A DNA stretch of 64,000 nt from Balamuthia mandrillaris (Eukaryota > Discosea > Longamoebia > Balamuthiidae). Numbering within the stretch: position 1 is the stretch's first letter; each line of letters begins with the position of its first letter. The translations under genes were made by a program, and so were the position numbers. The notes beneath the pieces are model-generated. The model ran no database searches. It was not told the origin of the DNA and worked only from the letters and a program-made list of their open reading frames with translations. Positions 15,848-26,774 of this stretch are shown here, in pieces. Where the stretch lies: assembly GCA_031835245.1 (NCBI GenBank), contig JAVKOQ010000112.1:1-64000 (forward strand). The letters run 5' to 3'.

Positions 15848-15865
15848 GATATTTGCTAATAACAT

Positions 15866-16696
15866 TTTGTTCTTCGTTCTTCTTCTTCTTGCTCCTCCTT
15901 TTTCTTCCTTTACTTGGTCTCTCTCTCTCTCTTTGTTTGCTTGTTTACGTTTCTTCTTCTCAAGTCGGCCGGAATACCCCGGAAAGGATCCTAGGCAAGG
16001 TCACGTGGACCAGCTACCACCCCATGTGACGTGATCCAACCAATATATTGACAGGCAACCAACCGGAAGAGGGCCAGAGAGAAGAAAGTGTTCCGATCCT
16101 CCTTTCTTGGGTTCTACTCATGTGCTTCCCACGCCGGCATCCGTCATCGGAGGACCAGGAAAGGTTGGGCTCCCAACTGTGTTAGCCATGTGTTATGTCC
16201 TTCCTTTTCGTCCCGCAACCCGGCGGTGCCATTACGCTCTCTCCTCACTTCTCTCTCGTCGTTCTTTCTTCGCTTCATCGTTCTCTCTTCTTGTCTTCAA
16301 TTCTCTTTCTCTCTCTCCTTTCTTTTCTCTTGTCGCCTCGCTCTCCTCTCCCTTTTATCCCTCTCACTTCTCCTCTCTCTCTCTCTCTCTCTCTCTCCAT
16401 TCTTTTCTCTTGGCACCTCGCTCTCCTCTCCCTTTTATCTCTCTCACTTCTCCTCTCTCCTCTCCTCTCTTTTCTCTCCTCTCTCCTCTCCTCTCTCCTC
16501 TCCTCTCTCCTCTCTGCTCCTGTTGATGTTTTGCCGATAAATAACGAGCCAATTTATCGATAGTTGACGAGAATAGTTTGACCAGGGATAAGCATAAGCA
16601 CGCAAAAAGGAAATTTTTAAACCAAATAAAAAAGAAGAAACGAAAAAGAGCGAAATAACGTAGCGTGCCTGCAACGAAGCAACCAACAAACAAACG
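15866..16696. other. Divergent intergenic region with duplicated CT-rich block
   Basis: Lies between receptor C (minus) and the actin-binding protein gene (plus). From about 16300 to 16520 it is almost pure pyrimidine on the plus strand. A block of about 85 bp (near 16312-16376) is repeated imperfectly at about 16396-16460, both copies containing CCTCGCTCTCCTCTCCC. A CCAAT-like element occurs near 16037. No gene is supported. Confidence 0.5.
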
Positions 16697-18087
16697 ATGC
16701 ACCCAGACGTCTCTGATCCCTCTCTCTTGGACGCGTTTGAAGATGTACGAAACGACGCCACCCCCACTAACTGGTAAAAAATTTATTTTTTCGTTTCCAC
16801 CCATCTCGGTGCCTTTCAATCGTTTTATTTATTATATTGCACTCGTGCTATTGTTAAAAAAACAAACAAACAAAGGGTGATCTATACCTACAAGCCACGT
16901 TCGGACAGCATCAAAGTGCAATCCACCGGCACCGGCGACCTCAAAGAAATGCTGGAGGAGCTGGGCGAGGGCAAAGTGCAGTACTGCTTCATCCGCTTCA
17001 ACCTCAACGGCACCTTCAAGTTTGTCTACATCGCGTGGTGCGGCGAGGGAGTGAGTGGCATGAGGAGGGGCTCCTTCGCCAACCACGCTGTTGACATGAG
17101 CAAGTTCCTCACCGGCTTCCACGTGCAGATCAACGCGCGCGCCTGGGAGGACATAAACGAGCAGGACATTTTGGCTCGCCTTAAGAAAGCGACGGGCTCG
17201 CATGGTCGGCAGAGCGTTAAGGCTCGTTTCCAGGGTCAAGCCTCTGAAGGTTGGTTTGTTTGTTGGTTCAGGGTTGGTTGTTTCTGTCGGCTGTTGTTTG
17301 CTGATAAAGAGAGACGAAAATAGGAGTAACACCACAAAGCGTGAGCGTGGCGAAGCAGATGCACGAACAAGAGCAAGAGAAGTCGGGACAGGTTCAAGTG
17401 GAGAACAAGAAAGAGCTGGTGGACAAGCAGGCCTCGGAGCAATTTTGGGAGAAACAGAGGGAGGTGGATGAGCAGACCAGCAAGGACAATGCCTACGTCC
17501 CTCAACGTGAAGCCTCCTGGAAAGCTTCAGGCAGCGGTGATGCATCTGGAGGATCCATTGGGAAGGTATCTTGTGTTCTTCATTCTTCTTTCCTCCTTTT
17601 TCTTCTCATTTTTCTTTTCGTACTATAGAAATGGGAGCAGCAGCATACTCAGGAGGAGCAAGCCCCTACACCTTCATCTTCTTACGTGCCTCCACAACAA
17701 CAAGAAGAACCAGCAACTTCTTACGATGACTCTGCTTCTTCGTTCACTCAACAAGAAGAGGAACCATCTTATGAAGCTGAAGCCCAACCACAAGAGCAAG
17801 GCGAAGAAGACTCAGGGCAATACGGAAATGAAGAAGAAGGAGCACAAGAGGAAGAATACTATGACGAAGGAGGTGAAGACGGAGAAGGAGAAGCAGTGGA
17901 GGCTGTTCCGACCGGAACTCAATGCAAAGCTCTCTACGACTATCCAGGACAGAACGAGGGCGATCTGGCCTTTAGCATGGGTGACCTCATCACCGTGTTG
18001 GACTCCACCGACCCCAGCGGATGGTGGCAAGGAGACCTCAACGGCATGCAAGGGTACTTCCCTTCCAACTTTGTTGAGTTGGTTTAA
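16697..18087 (+). CDS. Drebrin-like actin-binding protein (ADF-H + SH3)
   Basis: Four exons (16697-16773, 16876-17249, 17324-17565, 17629-18087) total 1152 nt, 383 aa. An N-terminal ADF-H (cofilin-like) actin-binding domain covers about residues 5-135, with WVIYTYKP, KVQYCFIRFN and FVYIAWCGEG typical of the Abp1/drebrin-like/coactosin group. A charged Gln/Glu/Lys segment likely to be coiled coil follows, then a Pro/Gln/Glu-rich acidic linker. A C-terminal SH3 domain (CKALYDYPGQNEGDLAF ... GWWQGDL ... GYFPSNFVEL) ends the protein. This is the layout of Abp1/DBNL proteins, which link F-actin to endocytic and Arp2/3 regulators at the cell cortex. Confidence 0.93.
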
Positions 18088-18176
18088 AGAGTGTTCTCTT
18101 TTCATGTTTTGTATTATGTTTGATGCATTCGCATCATCAACAGGGAGGAAAACAACGTTTTGTTGCTTTTCTCTTT

Positions 18177-20625
18177 TTACCACTCGTCTACATCACAAAC
18201 GGATAGTACGTCTTTGAGCTTTTCTATTTCTTCTGCGTTTCGTCGTTGTTGTGCCTCTTCCAAACACCGTTTCAAAATCATGACCTCCATTTGTCGCTCC
18301 GTCTCTTCTTCTTTGTCCTTTTGTTTCGTGGCTGCACAGTTCGCTCTTTGTAAGAGGGTTTTGTAGGTTGAAAGAAGTGATGAGGGCGATGAAGAAGATG
18401 GAACAAGTTGGCGCCAGCTTAACCAATGCTCGCATGCCTCGTCTTGTTTGCCGGAGCGCCAAAGAGCTAATGAGGTGTTATAGTTGGTTGCTCTTTGTAG
18501 AATATTGCTGTCGTGCTCAGGTAAAGAAGACGATGCGGCTGCGTGCAACGAGAGCAAAGCTTCTTCTGCGCGACTTAGCCGCAGAAGAAGGGCCGCTCTG
18601 TTGTTGTGAGTTTGTTTCTTTTTGGAAAAGGAGAAACAGTAAGTCAAATATAAACGAGAGAAAAAAAAGACTAGCAGAAAGGAAATGGAAAAGAAAAGAA
18701 AGGAGTGTAAGAGGAAGAAGAAGAATAAACCAGGAGAGCTCTTCTATTTTCCTCGGTGAGAGATGGAGTGGCAGGATGGTTCGATAATAATGCCAAGGCT
18801 TGGTCCAAGCAATGAAGAGCGGGCAATAGATGACCGAGCGAATGCAGCGAAGAAGCTCTATGAAGTATCATTACAATATCGTCAGGATAACAAGAAAGAA
18901 CGTGGTTACAAATCCGAAGGGCTTCCTCATAGGCACTCGACTTGACGAGCGCCAACGTAAATTGTTGAAAGATTGTCAAAGGTTCCACCACGTTTCCTTT
19001 CTTTGTTTTTGGGTGAAGATAAGAAATGAGAAAGGGATAAAAATAGAAAACAAGCCAAACCATCAACAAGTGCAACGTCGCTGCAGATGAACCAGTTAAC
19101 AGTTTCCGATAGCGTTCTGCAGCTTCAGCGTACTTGTGTTGGGCGAGAAAAGCCACGGTTTGGAAGTATTCCACGAAGGTTAAATTGACACTGCCTTCTG
19201 GTAACGTTGCTGCTGTGTTGGCCTGGAACGTACTGCGTTCTTGCGGCTTCCGCCATTCGGTTTCTGGATTGATGCTTGCTTTGAGATGTTGTTGCTCTCT
19301 TTGACGCTAATTATCTGGTTAGAAGAGAAAGGAAGGCTAGAGAGGGTACAAGGAAGATAGAGAAAGAGAATGAATGGAGGGAAGAGTATTACTTGCAGGA
19401 AATGTTCAGAGAGGCAGTAAAGCATATTTTCATGAGAAGTATAATCTCCAAGTCTAGCATACATACTTGCCACGTTCAACGTAACGCTCTCCATTTCTAT
19501 AGAAATACGTTCTGCTTTGCTTTCGTTCCTATTCCTTCGCTCAAGCATAATCAGCTCTCCATCATTTTCTTCGTTTGCTTTATCTTTGTTATTTGCTTCT
19601 CGTTTGGATTCATCGTCTAATGTGCGCAACGCGGTTTGAAACATGGCTAACGCCTCACCATTTGACTGATCGTTCATGAAAGCATCGCAGATGGCCATCA
19701 TGTTGAGACAGTTAATTGGACGATAACCGCCCGAGTAAATGCGACTGACGTTTCGAAAGACTTCAGAACTGTCTTCTATTTTTCCTGCTTCGAAGAGTAA
19801 ACATCCTATTTTTATTTTTTTGCAATACGATACAATAGTGAGCACGAGGAAAGAAGAAGGCAAAGAAAAGAAAGAAGGAAAACCTTGAAGAAAAAGAGCA
19901 GGGCAAAAATAAGAATCAAAAGCTAGGCTGTGACTTAATTGTTGCAAGGCTTCCGTCTTTTGTCCTTCCATCCATAACAGATATGCAAATAGAAATGGAG
20001 GAACATGTGCTCCATAACCTCTTCTAAGTCGTGTATTCTCTTCTCCTTTGCTATCTTCGGTTGTGCAAGAAAAGGCTCGTGCAGCAACTGTTGCCAACAT
20101 ATTTGCTATCGGTCGCATCATCAACAGAGAAGAAGAAGAAGAAGAAGAAGAAGAAGAAGAAGAACAAGAAGAATTGGCGAGGTATTTGTTAGGACAAAGG
20201 ATAGGTAGGACGAGAAGGAGGCTGATGAGTTGTTGCATAAGAATGCTTATTTCTAGCCATCGTTCCTTTTGTTGGTCATTTGCTTCTGTGATTTCTTCAT
20301 CTGACTTTATGATACATTCCAAAACTTCAAGTGCTGCGTTCAAAGTTATGTTTTCTGCTGCTTTCTCCGTTTCCTTTGTTACAACAGCACTTGTTGTTGA
20401 CGTTCGTTTTCTTTTTCTTGTATTTTTTGTTGTTCTTCTATTTTTTCTTCTTCCAGAGAAAAACAGAAGGGCTTGCTTTAAGACCATGTCGAGAGTTTCC
20501 AAGCAACACTCGTGCTTGTCAGCACTCAAAAGGCATAAGCACTTGTCTAATAAAAGGCCTAACTGAACTCGAAAAACCTCTTCTTCCTCCTCTTCTTTCT
20601 CAGCTTGACTAATTGTAAAATCCAT
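18177..20625 (-). CDS. TPR-repeat protein, family not assigned
   Basis: At least five exons on the minus strand. Supported introns include 19883-19806 (caag|gttttc ... aaaatag|gatgtt), one inside 19420-19308 and two nearer the 3' end. Tetratricopeptide motifs are visible, such as ALAMFQTALRTLDDE, HKYAEAAERYRKLL, SSAYEEALRICNHVLSCYP and LHSLGHLLPALHCLDQAL. The last exon adds NNRAALLLRLSRAEEAL and an acidic, Lys/Glu-rich helix ending VDEW. TPR solenoids are scaffolds for protein complexes. The order of motifs loosely recalls TRAPPC12 or other TPR adaptor subunits, but I cannot choose. The gene converges with the actin-binding protein gene, with stop codons about 90 bp apart. Confidence 0.75.
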
Positions 20626-20684
20626 TCTTTCTTTTGGTCGTTGGCTCGCTGCTGAGTTTTAAAAAAACATGTTAAGAAGACTTG

Positions 20685-20947
20685 TTAGCTAAAGAAAAGC
20701 AACGGAAGAAAGGAACAATTAGAGAGAAAAAACGAACGTTCTTCTAAAGATAAGAGCAACGTATCAAACTTAAAAGAAAGGAGAAACGGCGTTTGGCGCG
20801 TATCTCTTCTGTGTAATGCTTCAGATAGTAGACAAACTTGTTCATTGGCATCCAGCATGACTGTTCTTAAATAAACTATGGTAAGATCGGCTGAAAACTT
20901 CAATGAAACAAAAGAAAAAGTACAACAACAGAATGAAGAAAGAGAGC

Positions 20948-20989
<42 letters not shown>

Positions 20990-21625
20990 CAGAGAAGGAG
21001 GAAGCAAACGAACTTGAAAGAAGGTGAGGGGCTAATGGGGACAAGGAGCAATCCTCTGTCGACCATCGCTGTAGCTTCTCTTTGAATATAGGGTTGAAAG
21101 CACTGATATCAGTAACAGATAGAAGAAGAAGAAGAACAAGAAGAAAGATGAAAGAAGAAACGAACGGACGAAGACGAGAAGACAGAAAGGAGTACCAGCA
21201 GCAGAACGAAGCAGCCACAAGGAAGAGCTGGATAGTGGTTGAGAACGAAGCAATGGAAGAGCAGCAAGCCACCACTCCAAGTGACACTGAACATAACCCA
21301 TCGAGCACTGGGTTCGTATTGGTGTACAAAAAAAAAGGACAAAAAGGTTAGTGGAAAAACCAACAACCTTAAAACCTCTTATGCATACGTTGGTAAAGTC
21401 GATGTTGTGGGTAGCGATCTGATGTTGAGGAGCAGAAGAAGAAGGTTCACTCCATTCAACAGAGGCTCGATTCTCCAGATGAAGCAGCTGATCGATCAAC
21501 TGCTCCACAGCCGCAAACTCCCGCTGGACGACGGCCAGCCTGCGCACGGCCTCCAACAACAGCACCACATGAGCCCTTCTTGCCTTGCGCTTCTTCTTCG
21601 CCTCCGCTACTCTCTTTGTCTCCAT
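20685..21625 (-). CDS. Hypothetical multi-exon protein
   Basis: The ATG at 21625 opens a Lys/Arg-rich then helical exon (METKRVAEAKKKRK..., LLLEAVRRLAVVQREFAAV, EQLIDQLLHLENRA) that looks like coiled coil. The donor is probably ttaccaac|gtatgc. Downstream coding blocks are likely around CHLEWWLAALPLLRSQ, KEKLQRWSTEDCSLSPLAPH and YLRTVMLDANEQVCLLSEAL. They are separated by introns with CT tracts, one of them a (CT)n of about 40 bp near 20948-20988. Exact joins are uncertain and I do not recognise the family. The gene is divergent from the tRNA-Sec locus. Confidence 0.5.
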
Positions 21626-21663
21626 ATTTTTTCTTTTTGCTTCGCACACGTCCGAGCACAAGA

Positions 21664-21772
21664 GTTGCACCCTTTGTGCTGTTAAAATACAAGTCAGAAC
21701 AAATGCTGCACCGTTCGTGCTACGGGTGAGCAGCGTAAGGCAATAGCTGCTCAAAAGCTGCACCGTTCGTGC
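21664..21772. promoter_or_regulatory. Direct repeats between a minus-strand gene and tRNA-Sec
   Basis: GCTGCACCGTTCGTGC occurs perfectly at 21705-21720 and 21757-21772. A looser relative (GTTGCACCCTTTGTGC) sits at 21664-21679. The three copies lie 40-150 bp upstream of the ATG at 21625 and 80-190 bp upstream of the tRNA-Sec gene. They could serve either promoter. Function is inferred from position only. Confidence 0.4.
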
Positions 21773-21819
21773 CCAAGAAACACCATCCCACAATCGAAAA
21801 CATCCTCAGCAAAGTCGAC

Positions 21820-21827
21820 ATTTAAAG
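21820..21827 (+). promoter_or_regulatory. TATA-like box of the tRNA-Sec gene
   Basis: ATTTAAAG begins 34 bp upstream of the first tRNA nucleotide. In animals tRNA-Sec is transcribed by RNA polymerase III from an upstream TATA box near -30 rather than from internal A/B boxes alone. The position fits that rule. No independent evidence is available here. Confidence 0.5.
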
Positions 21828-21853
21828 GGGAAGAGAGCGGAGGAAGAAAGTTT

Positions 21854-21940
21854 GCTGGACTGAACTTGGATGGTTCTGGGTGCAGGCTTCAAACCTGTAG
21901 ATGCAGAGATGCATAGTGGTTCGATTCCACCTGGCCAGCG
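21854..21940 (+). tRNA. tRNA-Sec: Selenocysteine tRNA, anticodon TCA
   Basis: The 87-nt sequence folds as a eukaryotic tRNA-Sec. The 9-nt acceptor strands are GCTGGACTG (21854-21862) and CTGGCCAGC (21931-21939), with G73 at 21940. The D stem has six pairs, CTTGGA/TCTGGG, closed by a TGGT tetraloop. The anticodon stem is GCAGG/CCTGT with loop CTTCAAA, so the anticodon is TCA (21889-21891). The variable arm is long, ATGCA-GAGA-TGCAT. The T stem has four pairs, GTGG/CCAC, with loop TTCGATT. The 9/4 acceptor-T arrangement, six-pair D stem and TCA anticodon are diagnostic. Two mismatches in the acceptor stem (A.G and T.T) are present; the T.T also occurs in vertebrate tRNA-Sec. The gene implies that the organism decodes UGA as selenocysteine. 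Confidence 0.93.
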
Positions 21941-21956
21941 TTTTGTTATTTTTTTG
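21941..21956 (+). terminator. Pol III T-tract terminator of tRNA-Sec
   Basis: TTTT starts directly after the discriminator base, and a second run of seven T follows within a few bases. This is the standard RNA polymerase III termination signal. Confidence 0.7.
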
Positions 21957-22137
21957 GTTATCGCTGGGACCACCAGTCACTTCCTTTCTTCCTCTTTGAA
22001 GGGTTCGCAAAGACCTGTGGAGCACAAAGTCGCTTTGGGTGGTGCGTAGACGAGCAGGACACCGCCCTACATCTTGAATCACGGACCTGGCTTTGTGCGC
22101 CGTCAAACCGATGACAACAGAATGCAGCGCTGCACTT

Positions 22138-22225
22138 GCCAGTAGTAGGCCAAACAACTGGGAGGTGGCCTCAAACCTGCAGATGCAGAGGAGATGCATA
22201 GTGGTTCGATTCCACCCGACTAGCG
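22138..22225 (+). pseudogene. Degenerate second tRNA-Sec copy
   Basis: About 285 bp downstream of the intact gene, the 3' half is nearly identical: CTCAAACCTG, ATGCAGAGGAGATGCAT, and the T arm GTGGTTCGATTCCAC. The 5' half has decayed. The TGGT D-loop signature is gone, the anticodon stem (GGTGG against CCTGC) pairs poorly, and the acceptor strands GCCAGTAGT and CCGACTAGC match only partly. No T-run follows. A broken tandem duplicate is the simplest reading. Confidence 0.65.
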
Positions 22226-22288
22226 TTCTGAACGTCTTCATTAGTTTAAACTAATTATTTTTATTTCTCTTTTTCTCTTCACTCTCTG

Positions 22289-22324
<36 letters not shown>

Positions 22325-22339
22325 GCTTTGCAATTGTTA

Positions 22340-24827
22340 TCACTGGAGAAGACATGCACCCCCTTTCTCCTTTTTGGCTGGCACAGGAGGGAGCACTCCC
22401 AACGCCGCAGAGACGCACGTATCAAAGACTCGGTCCACGTTCATTCCACTGTAGGCACTGCAGATCACCAATGCCACCGCTTTTATTCTGTTTGGGAAAG
22501 TGAAAGAAACGGTGGTTGGGTTAAAAAACTCAACGCTGTTGCACATGCACATCAACTACAAGACAAACCTCTTTGCCACGGCTGCCGCTTGCTCCTCGGT
22601 AACGGGCCCTCCTCTTGGTGATGTTTTCGGATCGAGGCACCCGCCACGGAAGTCATCGTACTTCAAGCCAACCATCACGACCGGTACGCCTGGCGCGTAA
22701 CGGTGGACCTCTGGCTGCCACCGCTCGTCAATGGAGCATAGGCTGCACTGGTCACTCATGCTGAAGGCCAACAAGAATACATCACACCCTTGGTAGGAAA
22801 GCGGACGAAGGCGGGAATAGTCTCTTCCTCTGCTTGGTCAAATGGAGAGGAGAAACGAGAATGAGAAGATAGAAGAGAAGAGCAACAGGAGAAGACAAGC
22901 TCAATGCCAAAAGAGGAGGTAGATTTGAAGAAGCATACGCAGCAGTATCAAACAACGAAAGTTCCAGTCCTTCCATGAGTTCCGGTTGCGTGTTTCGGAT
23001 GCCGCTCAATTCGCCGTATATGGTTGGAACGTAGTCCTCAGGAAACCTTTTCTCCACATAGCGCATGCAAAGAGAGGTCTTGCCGATCCCACCGTCTCCA
23101 ACCAGCACCAGCTTTATCGTTCTGGGCGCAAACTTTTGCCATTCCTGCCTCATCTTCCTCTGTTCTTGTGTTCTATTGAGAAAGGATAAGCAGTGGAAGA
23201 GATGAAGAAGCAAGTGAAGAGCTAAGGACGATACTCACTGGAGAAATATTTGTTTAACTTGTTCCATGTAATTGCTGCTGCACTCGGGAGTACAGCTTTC
23301 ATCTTGATCACGAAGGGCTGGAACATGTTCCTTGGCAACGTCTTCCCACAGGTCATCATCCATGGATACCATTTCCCACAACTGTTTGTTCAGAAGAGTG
23401 TTAGTAGTGCATGCTCCTTCTCCCTGTTTCAAACCTGGTAGAGCACCTTGCAAACTTGGCTGACGGAGTACAATTCTCGGCTGGGCAAGTACGAAAAGAT
23501 CTTCAATGCTATTTCGTCAGGGAGAAACTTGCCCCACAGGTCTTCTCTGTCTGCGCGCACCACTCTCACTTTCCACAACTCGTTTGAGCCGCTCGCATCA
23601 CCATCATCCCCCTTCCTGCCTCCAAACCAAACAAAGTTCAAACCGTTCGCTTCCTCTTTCATTTTGGTCATTGTGTGAAACACTTTGCCTTCCGCTGGTA
23701 TTGCTGTCTGGCTTTCCTCTTCGTCCTCATCTTTATGCTTTTCTTTGTTTTTGTGTTTCACGTTGTTCAAATAGGTCACGATGTGCAGCACCGGTCCTCT
23801 CCATCTCCCCTCTTTGAACGAGTATTGCCACAAGTCGTCAAACGTTTTGCCTTTGTCTCGTCCTCCACTCACTAGCATCACGCCTTCTGTTTCATCCACA
23901 ACGGCAGCATGACCCCAGCGAGCTGCTGGCCCCCGTTGATCCATAATGCTGGCACCAGACGATGCTGAAGATGATGCAGAAGAAGACGATGAAGAAGAAT
24001 GGCAGGTCCATTGCCCAGTAGAACTTGACCATTTCCACAAGTCATCCAAGGCTTGCTCGTCCTCGGATTGTCCTCCAAACACATACATATCTCCTTCAAA
24101 CACAACAGCCGAATGATGCATCCTCGCTTTTGGCCGCTTCACCATTGCAGCTTTCTTCTTCGCTTCTTTATTTTCAACCACTTCCTCCTCGGTCCGCCAC
24201 GCCCCATCGCTCAGCTCCAAACACAACAGGTCATCGCACAACATACCCTCGGCGTCACATCCTCCAAAAAACACCGCCATCCCCAAGGACTCCATCCAAA
24301 CTCCGCTGTGCCCAAAACGAGCGCTCGCTTTGCCGTCGTTGTTGGTGTTCAAACTCTCCGACTTTTGAGATCGATAGTCCCAAAGAAGCACCTGCTTGCT
24401 GCAAAGGCGGTCGTCGTGGCACTGTTTACCCCCAAAGAGGAGAATGCATGGTTTGCCAGCCGAAGTGGTGATGTCTACCGCGCAATGACCATACCTGTGT
24501 TGTTGTTTATTCGCAGAGCCTAAAACCTGCCATCGGTTTTTCTCTACAGAGAAGCAATAGAGACGCCCACCTACAAGTAATATCGAAAGAAGGTGAGAAC
24601 AACGATTGTTTTGAAACAAAAAAAAAAAAGAGACCAGGAGAGGCAGCGGCGTGGTTGCGGCCGCCAAGGAGGATGAGCTGGTCGTGCCGAATGACAGCAG
24701 CATGCGAGTAGCGCGCCTCGGGTCCCTTTTTGGCGTGGACCTTTTGCCAGTAGGCCAAAAGGAGTCCTTTGTCTTCCTCTGCTGGTTCAGTTCTCGAGAA
24801 CTTTAAGTGCAGCGAACGCTTCAACAT
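22340..24827 (-). CDS. Kelch-F-box-Rho GTPase fusion protein
   Basis: Six exons (24827-24635, 24570-23435, 23381-23239, 23172-22939, 22829-22569, 22487-22340) total 2115 nt, 704 aa. Residues about 30-400 form kelch repeats (RYSHAAVIRHDQLILLGG, YGHCAV, ARFGHSGV, MHHSAVVFEGDMYVFGG, RWGHAAVV). An F-box follows (FLPDEIALKIFSYLPSRELY) with its VSMDDDLW continuation. The C-terminal 200 residues are a Rho-type GTPase: P-loop GDGGIGKTSL, switch I YVPTIYGE, switch II DTAAGRDYSRLRPLSY, VGLKYDD at G4, CSAYSG at G5. It ends CLLQ, a CAAX-type prenylation signal. The switch II lacks Gln61 and has Ala for Gly60, so GTP hydrolysis is probably impaired. The likely role is a membrane-anchored SCF substrate receptor (kelch binds substrate, F-box binds SKP1) controlled by GTP. 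That function is inference. Confidence 0.9.
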
Positions 24828-24993
24828 TGGACCTCCTTCGTTGCTATTTGTTTTGTTTGAAGCAATATAAACCAATATTTAATTAATACACCTCAACCCT
24901 GCGGCAAGAAGGAAAGGAAGGAAGCTCTAGAAACATCAAACAAGCCAGAAGAGGAGACACACTGTTTGATGAAAAACTTAAATAAATATAGTA

Positions 24994-25290
24994 TTATTTG
25001 CACCCATCTCGCAACCACTCGACAATCTTTGTGTGTCCATTTTTTGCGGCCACCGCAGCGGTGCGCCTGCCAGAGGGACAGCCGTTCCGCATGGCCCACT
25101 GCAACAACTCCAAATGTCCGTTCGCCGCTGCGTTGCTGCAAACCAACGAGTTCCAAGGGCATCCGTGGGCAAGAGAACAAGGATGCAGCTGGAACGAAGC
25201 TACTTGCTCTTCGGCCGCATGGAATGGACATTTGGAGATATTGTCCATGGGCAAGAGAGCACGGATGCCCTCTGTTATTGTGGTGGTGAT
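24994..25290. pseudogene. Ankyrin-type repeat debris with internal inversion
   Basis: On the minus strand, about 25160-24998 encodes repeats of the local ankyrin type (GCPWNSLVCSNAAANGHLEL; KNGHTKIVEWLRDGCK). On the plus strand, about 25162-25270 encodes another (WAREQGCSWNEATCSSAAW then NGHLEIL), followed by a +1 frame shift into WAREHGCP. The two halves read in opposite directions and meet near 25160. No start codon or F-box is attached. This is a rearranged remnant of an F-box/ankyrin gene. Confidence 0.6.
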
Positions 25291-25516
25291 GCAGCATTCT
25301 TCTTCGAAGCAGCGGTGGTCCCTTTTATTCTTATGGTTTAGAGCCGACAATTCTTTCCAAGAAAAATTTTATTTCTGTGTTTTATTCCTCGAGGGAATTC
25401 TCCTCAACGACCACACATGACCACACCCCCAGTCAATGTTCATCCACGCTCGTGTGGTGCAGTTGGCGCCGCCCCTTGTTGTATATGTGGTTCCACAGAA
25501 GAACAACAATAATAAA

Positions 25517-25554
<38 letters not shown>

Positions 25555-25591
25555 CTTATAAGAAAACGAAACAGATCAACGGAACAATGCA

Positions 25592-26728
25592 TTATTGTTC
25601 AGCTGCTGGAATGATTTCATAAAGAAAAGTGGTGCCGTACTCCTTCATAACCTCGTTGATGATGACCTCTCTGTCTCGTATAAGGACTTTCTTTCCCCGT
25701 TGGCGAACCAGTCTGGCCACCTCCAACTTTTGAGATTCTTCTATGATTGGAACTGGACACTGAGGCTTGTAGGCTACGTCCTCAAACACATACTTTTATA
25801 TAAAGTTAAAAAAAACAAACATTGTTAGCATTGGAACCCAAACAATTCACAGATAGAGAGAGATGCAAAGGGCAAGGTACCAAGTCTCGGTCCTCTTCAA
25901 GGAGGTCTTCTGCCATAAGCTCGGCATGTAGTTTGTTAGCAGCATCCGTGGCGGTGGCAAGAATGGGGGCCACGCCAATGCTCTCGGCATAGTTTCCCAA
26001 TGCTCTATTGTCACGAGGGAAGCATGGACCACCGAATCCATAGCCGGGCATCATGCACTTGCTGCCGATTCTGGAGTCCTTTCCAACCAAGCTCAATATG
26101 TCGTTCTTGTTTGCCCCCTCCGTCCTGTCAGCGATGTCGCCTATAGCATTACTTTTATTGTTTATCTTCAGTTGTTGTAGCAGGAAGGATGAGAGCGAAA
26201 TTGAGGAGGAAAAGGGAGAGAGAGAGAGAGAGAGAAAGGGAGATAAAATACGCAAAGGCTATCTTCATCGTGATGAAACAGTTGGTAGCCAACTTTGCTA
26301 TCTCAGCACTTTCAGGGGACATGCGGCCGATGGCAGGCCCTCCCGATGAAGTGCGTTCACAAACTCTCTTGTAAATGCCTTCCAATAAGTCTCCTGCTTC
26401 TTTGCTTTCTGCTCCGATCAGTACCTGCCAACCAAATGACCAAAACATACCAAAAGGGCATGATAGTGAGAACGATAGCGCTGAAGCAGAAAAGAGCATG
26501 CAAACCATATCAGGGTGGAGTAAACCAGCTACGATGTTGCCTTGCGCCACAAACTCCGGATTGTAGTTCAGCGTAGTGTGCTTGCAATCCTTCAACAGAA
26601 AACGTCCTGTCGTGGCGATGTATCCGGGCAGCACCGTGCAGCCAATAACCTTTTGGTTGCATGCAAGCGCCGTTTTCTTTCAGATGGAGAAGAGAATGGT
26701 AGAGAGAGCGAGCGAGAGAGAGAGAGAG

Positions 26729-26774
<46 letters not shown>

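Noticed and set aside
18177..20625. Assignment of the TPR gene to TRAPPC12
   Set aside because: Only generic TPR motifs match; the C-terminal half does not show TRAPPC12-specific sequence that I can recognise.
22138..22225. Second tRNA-Sec copy as a functional gene
   Set aside because: D arm and anticodon stem do not pair, acceptor strands match poorly and there is no T-run terminator.
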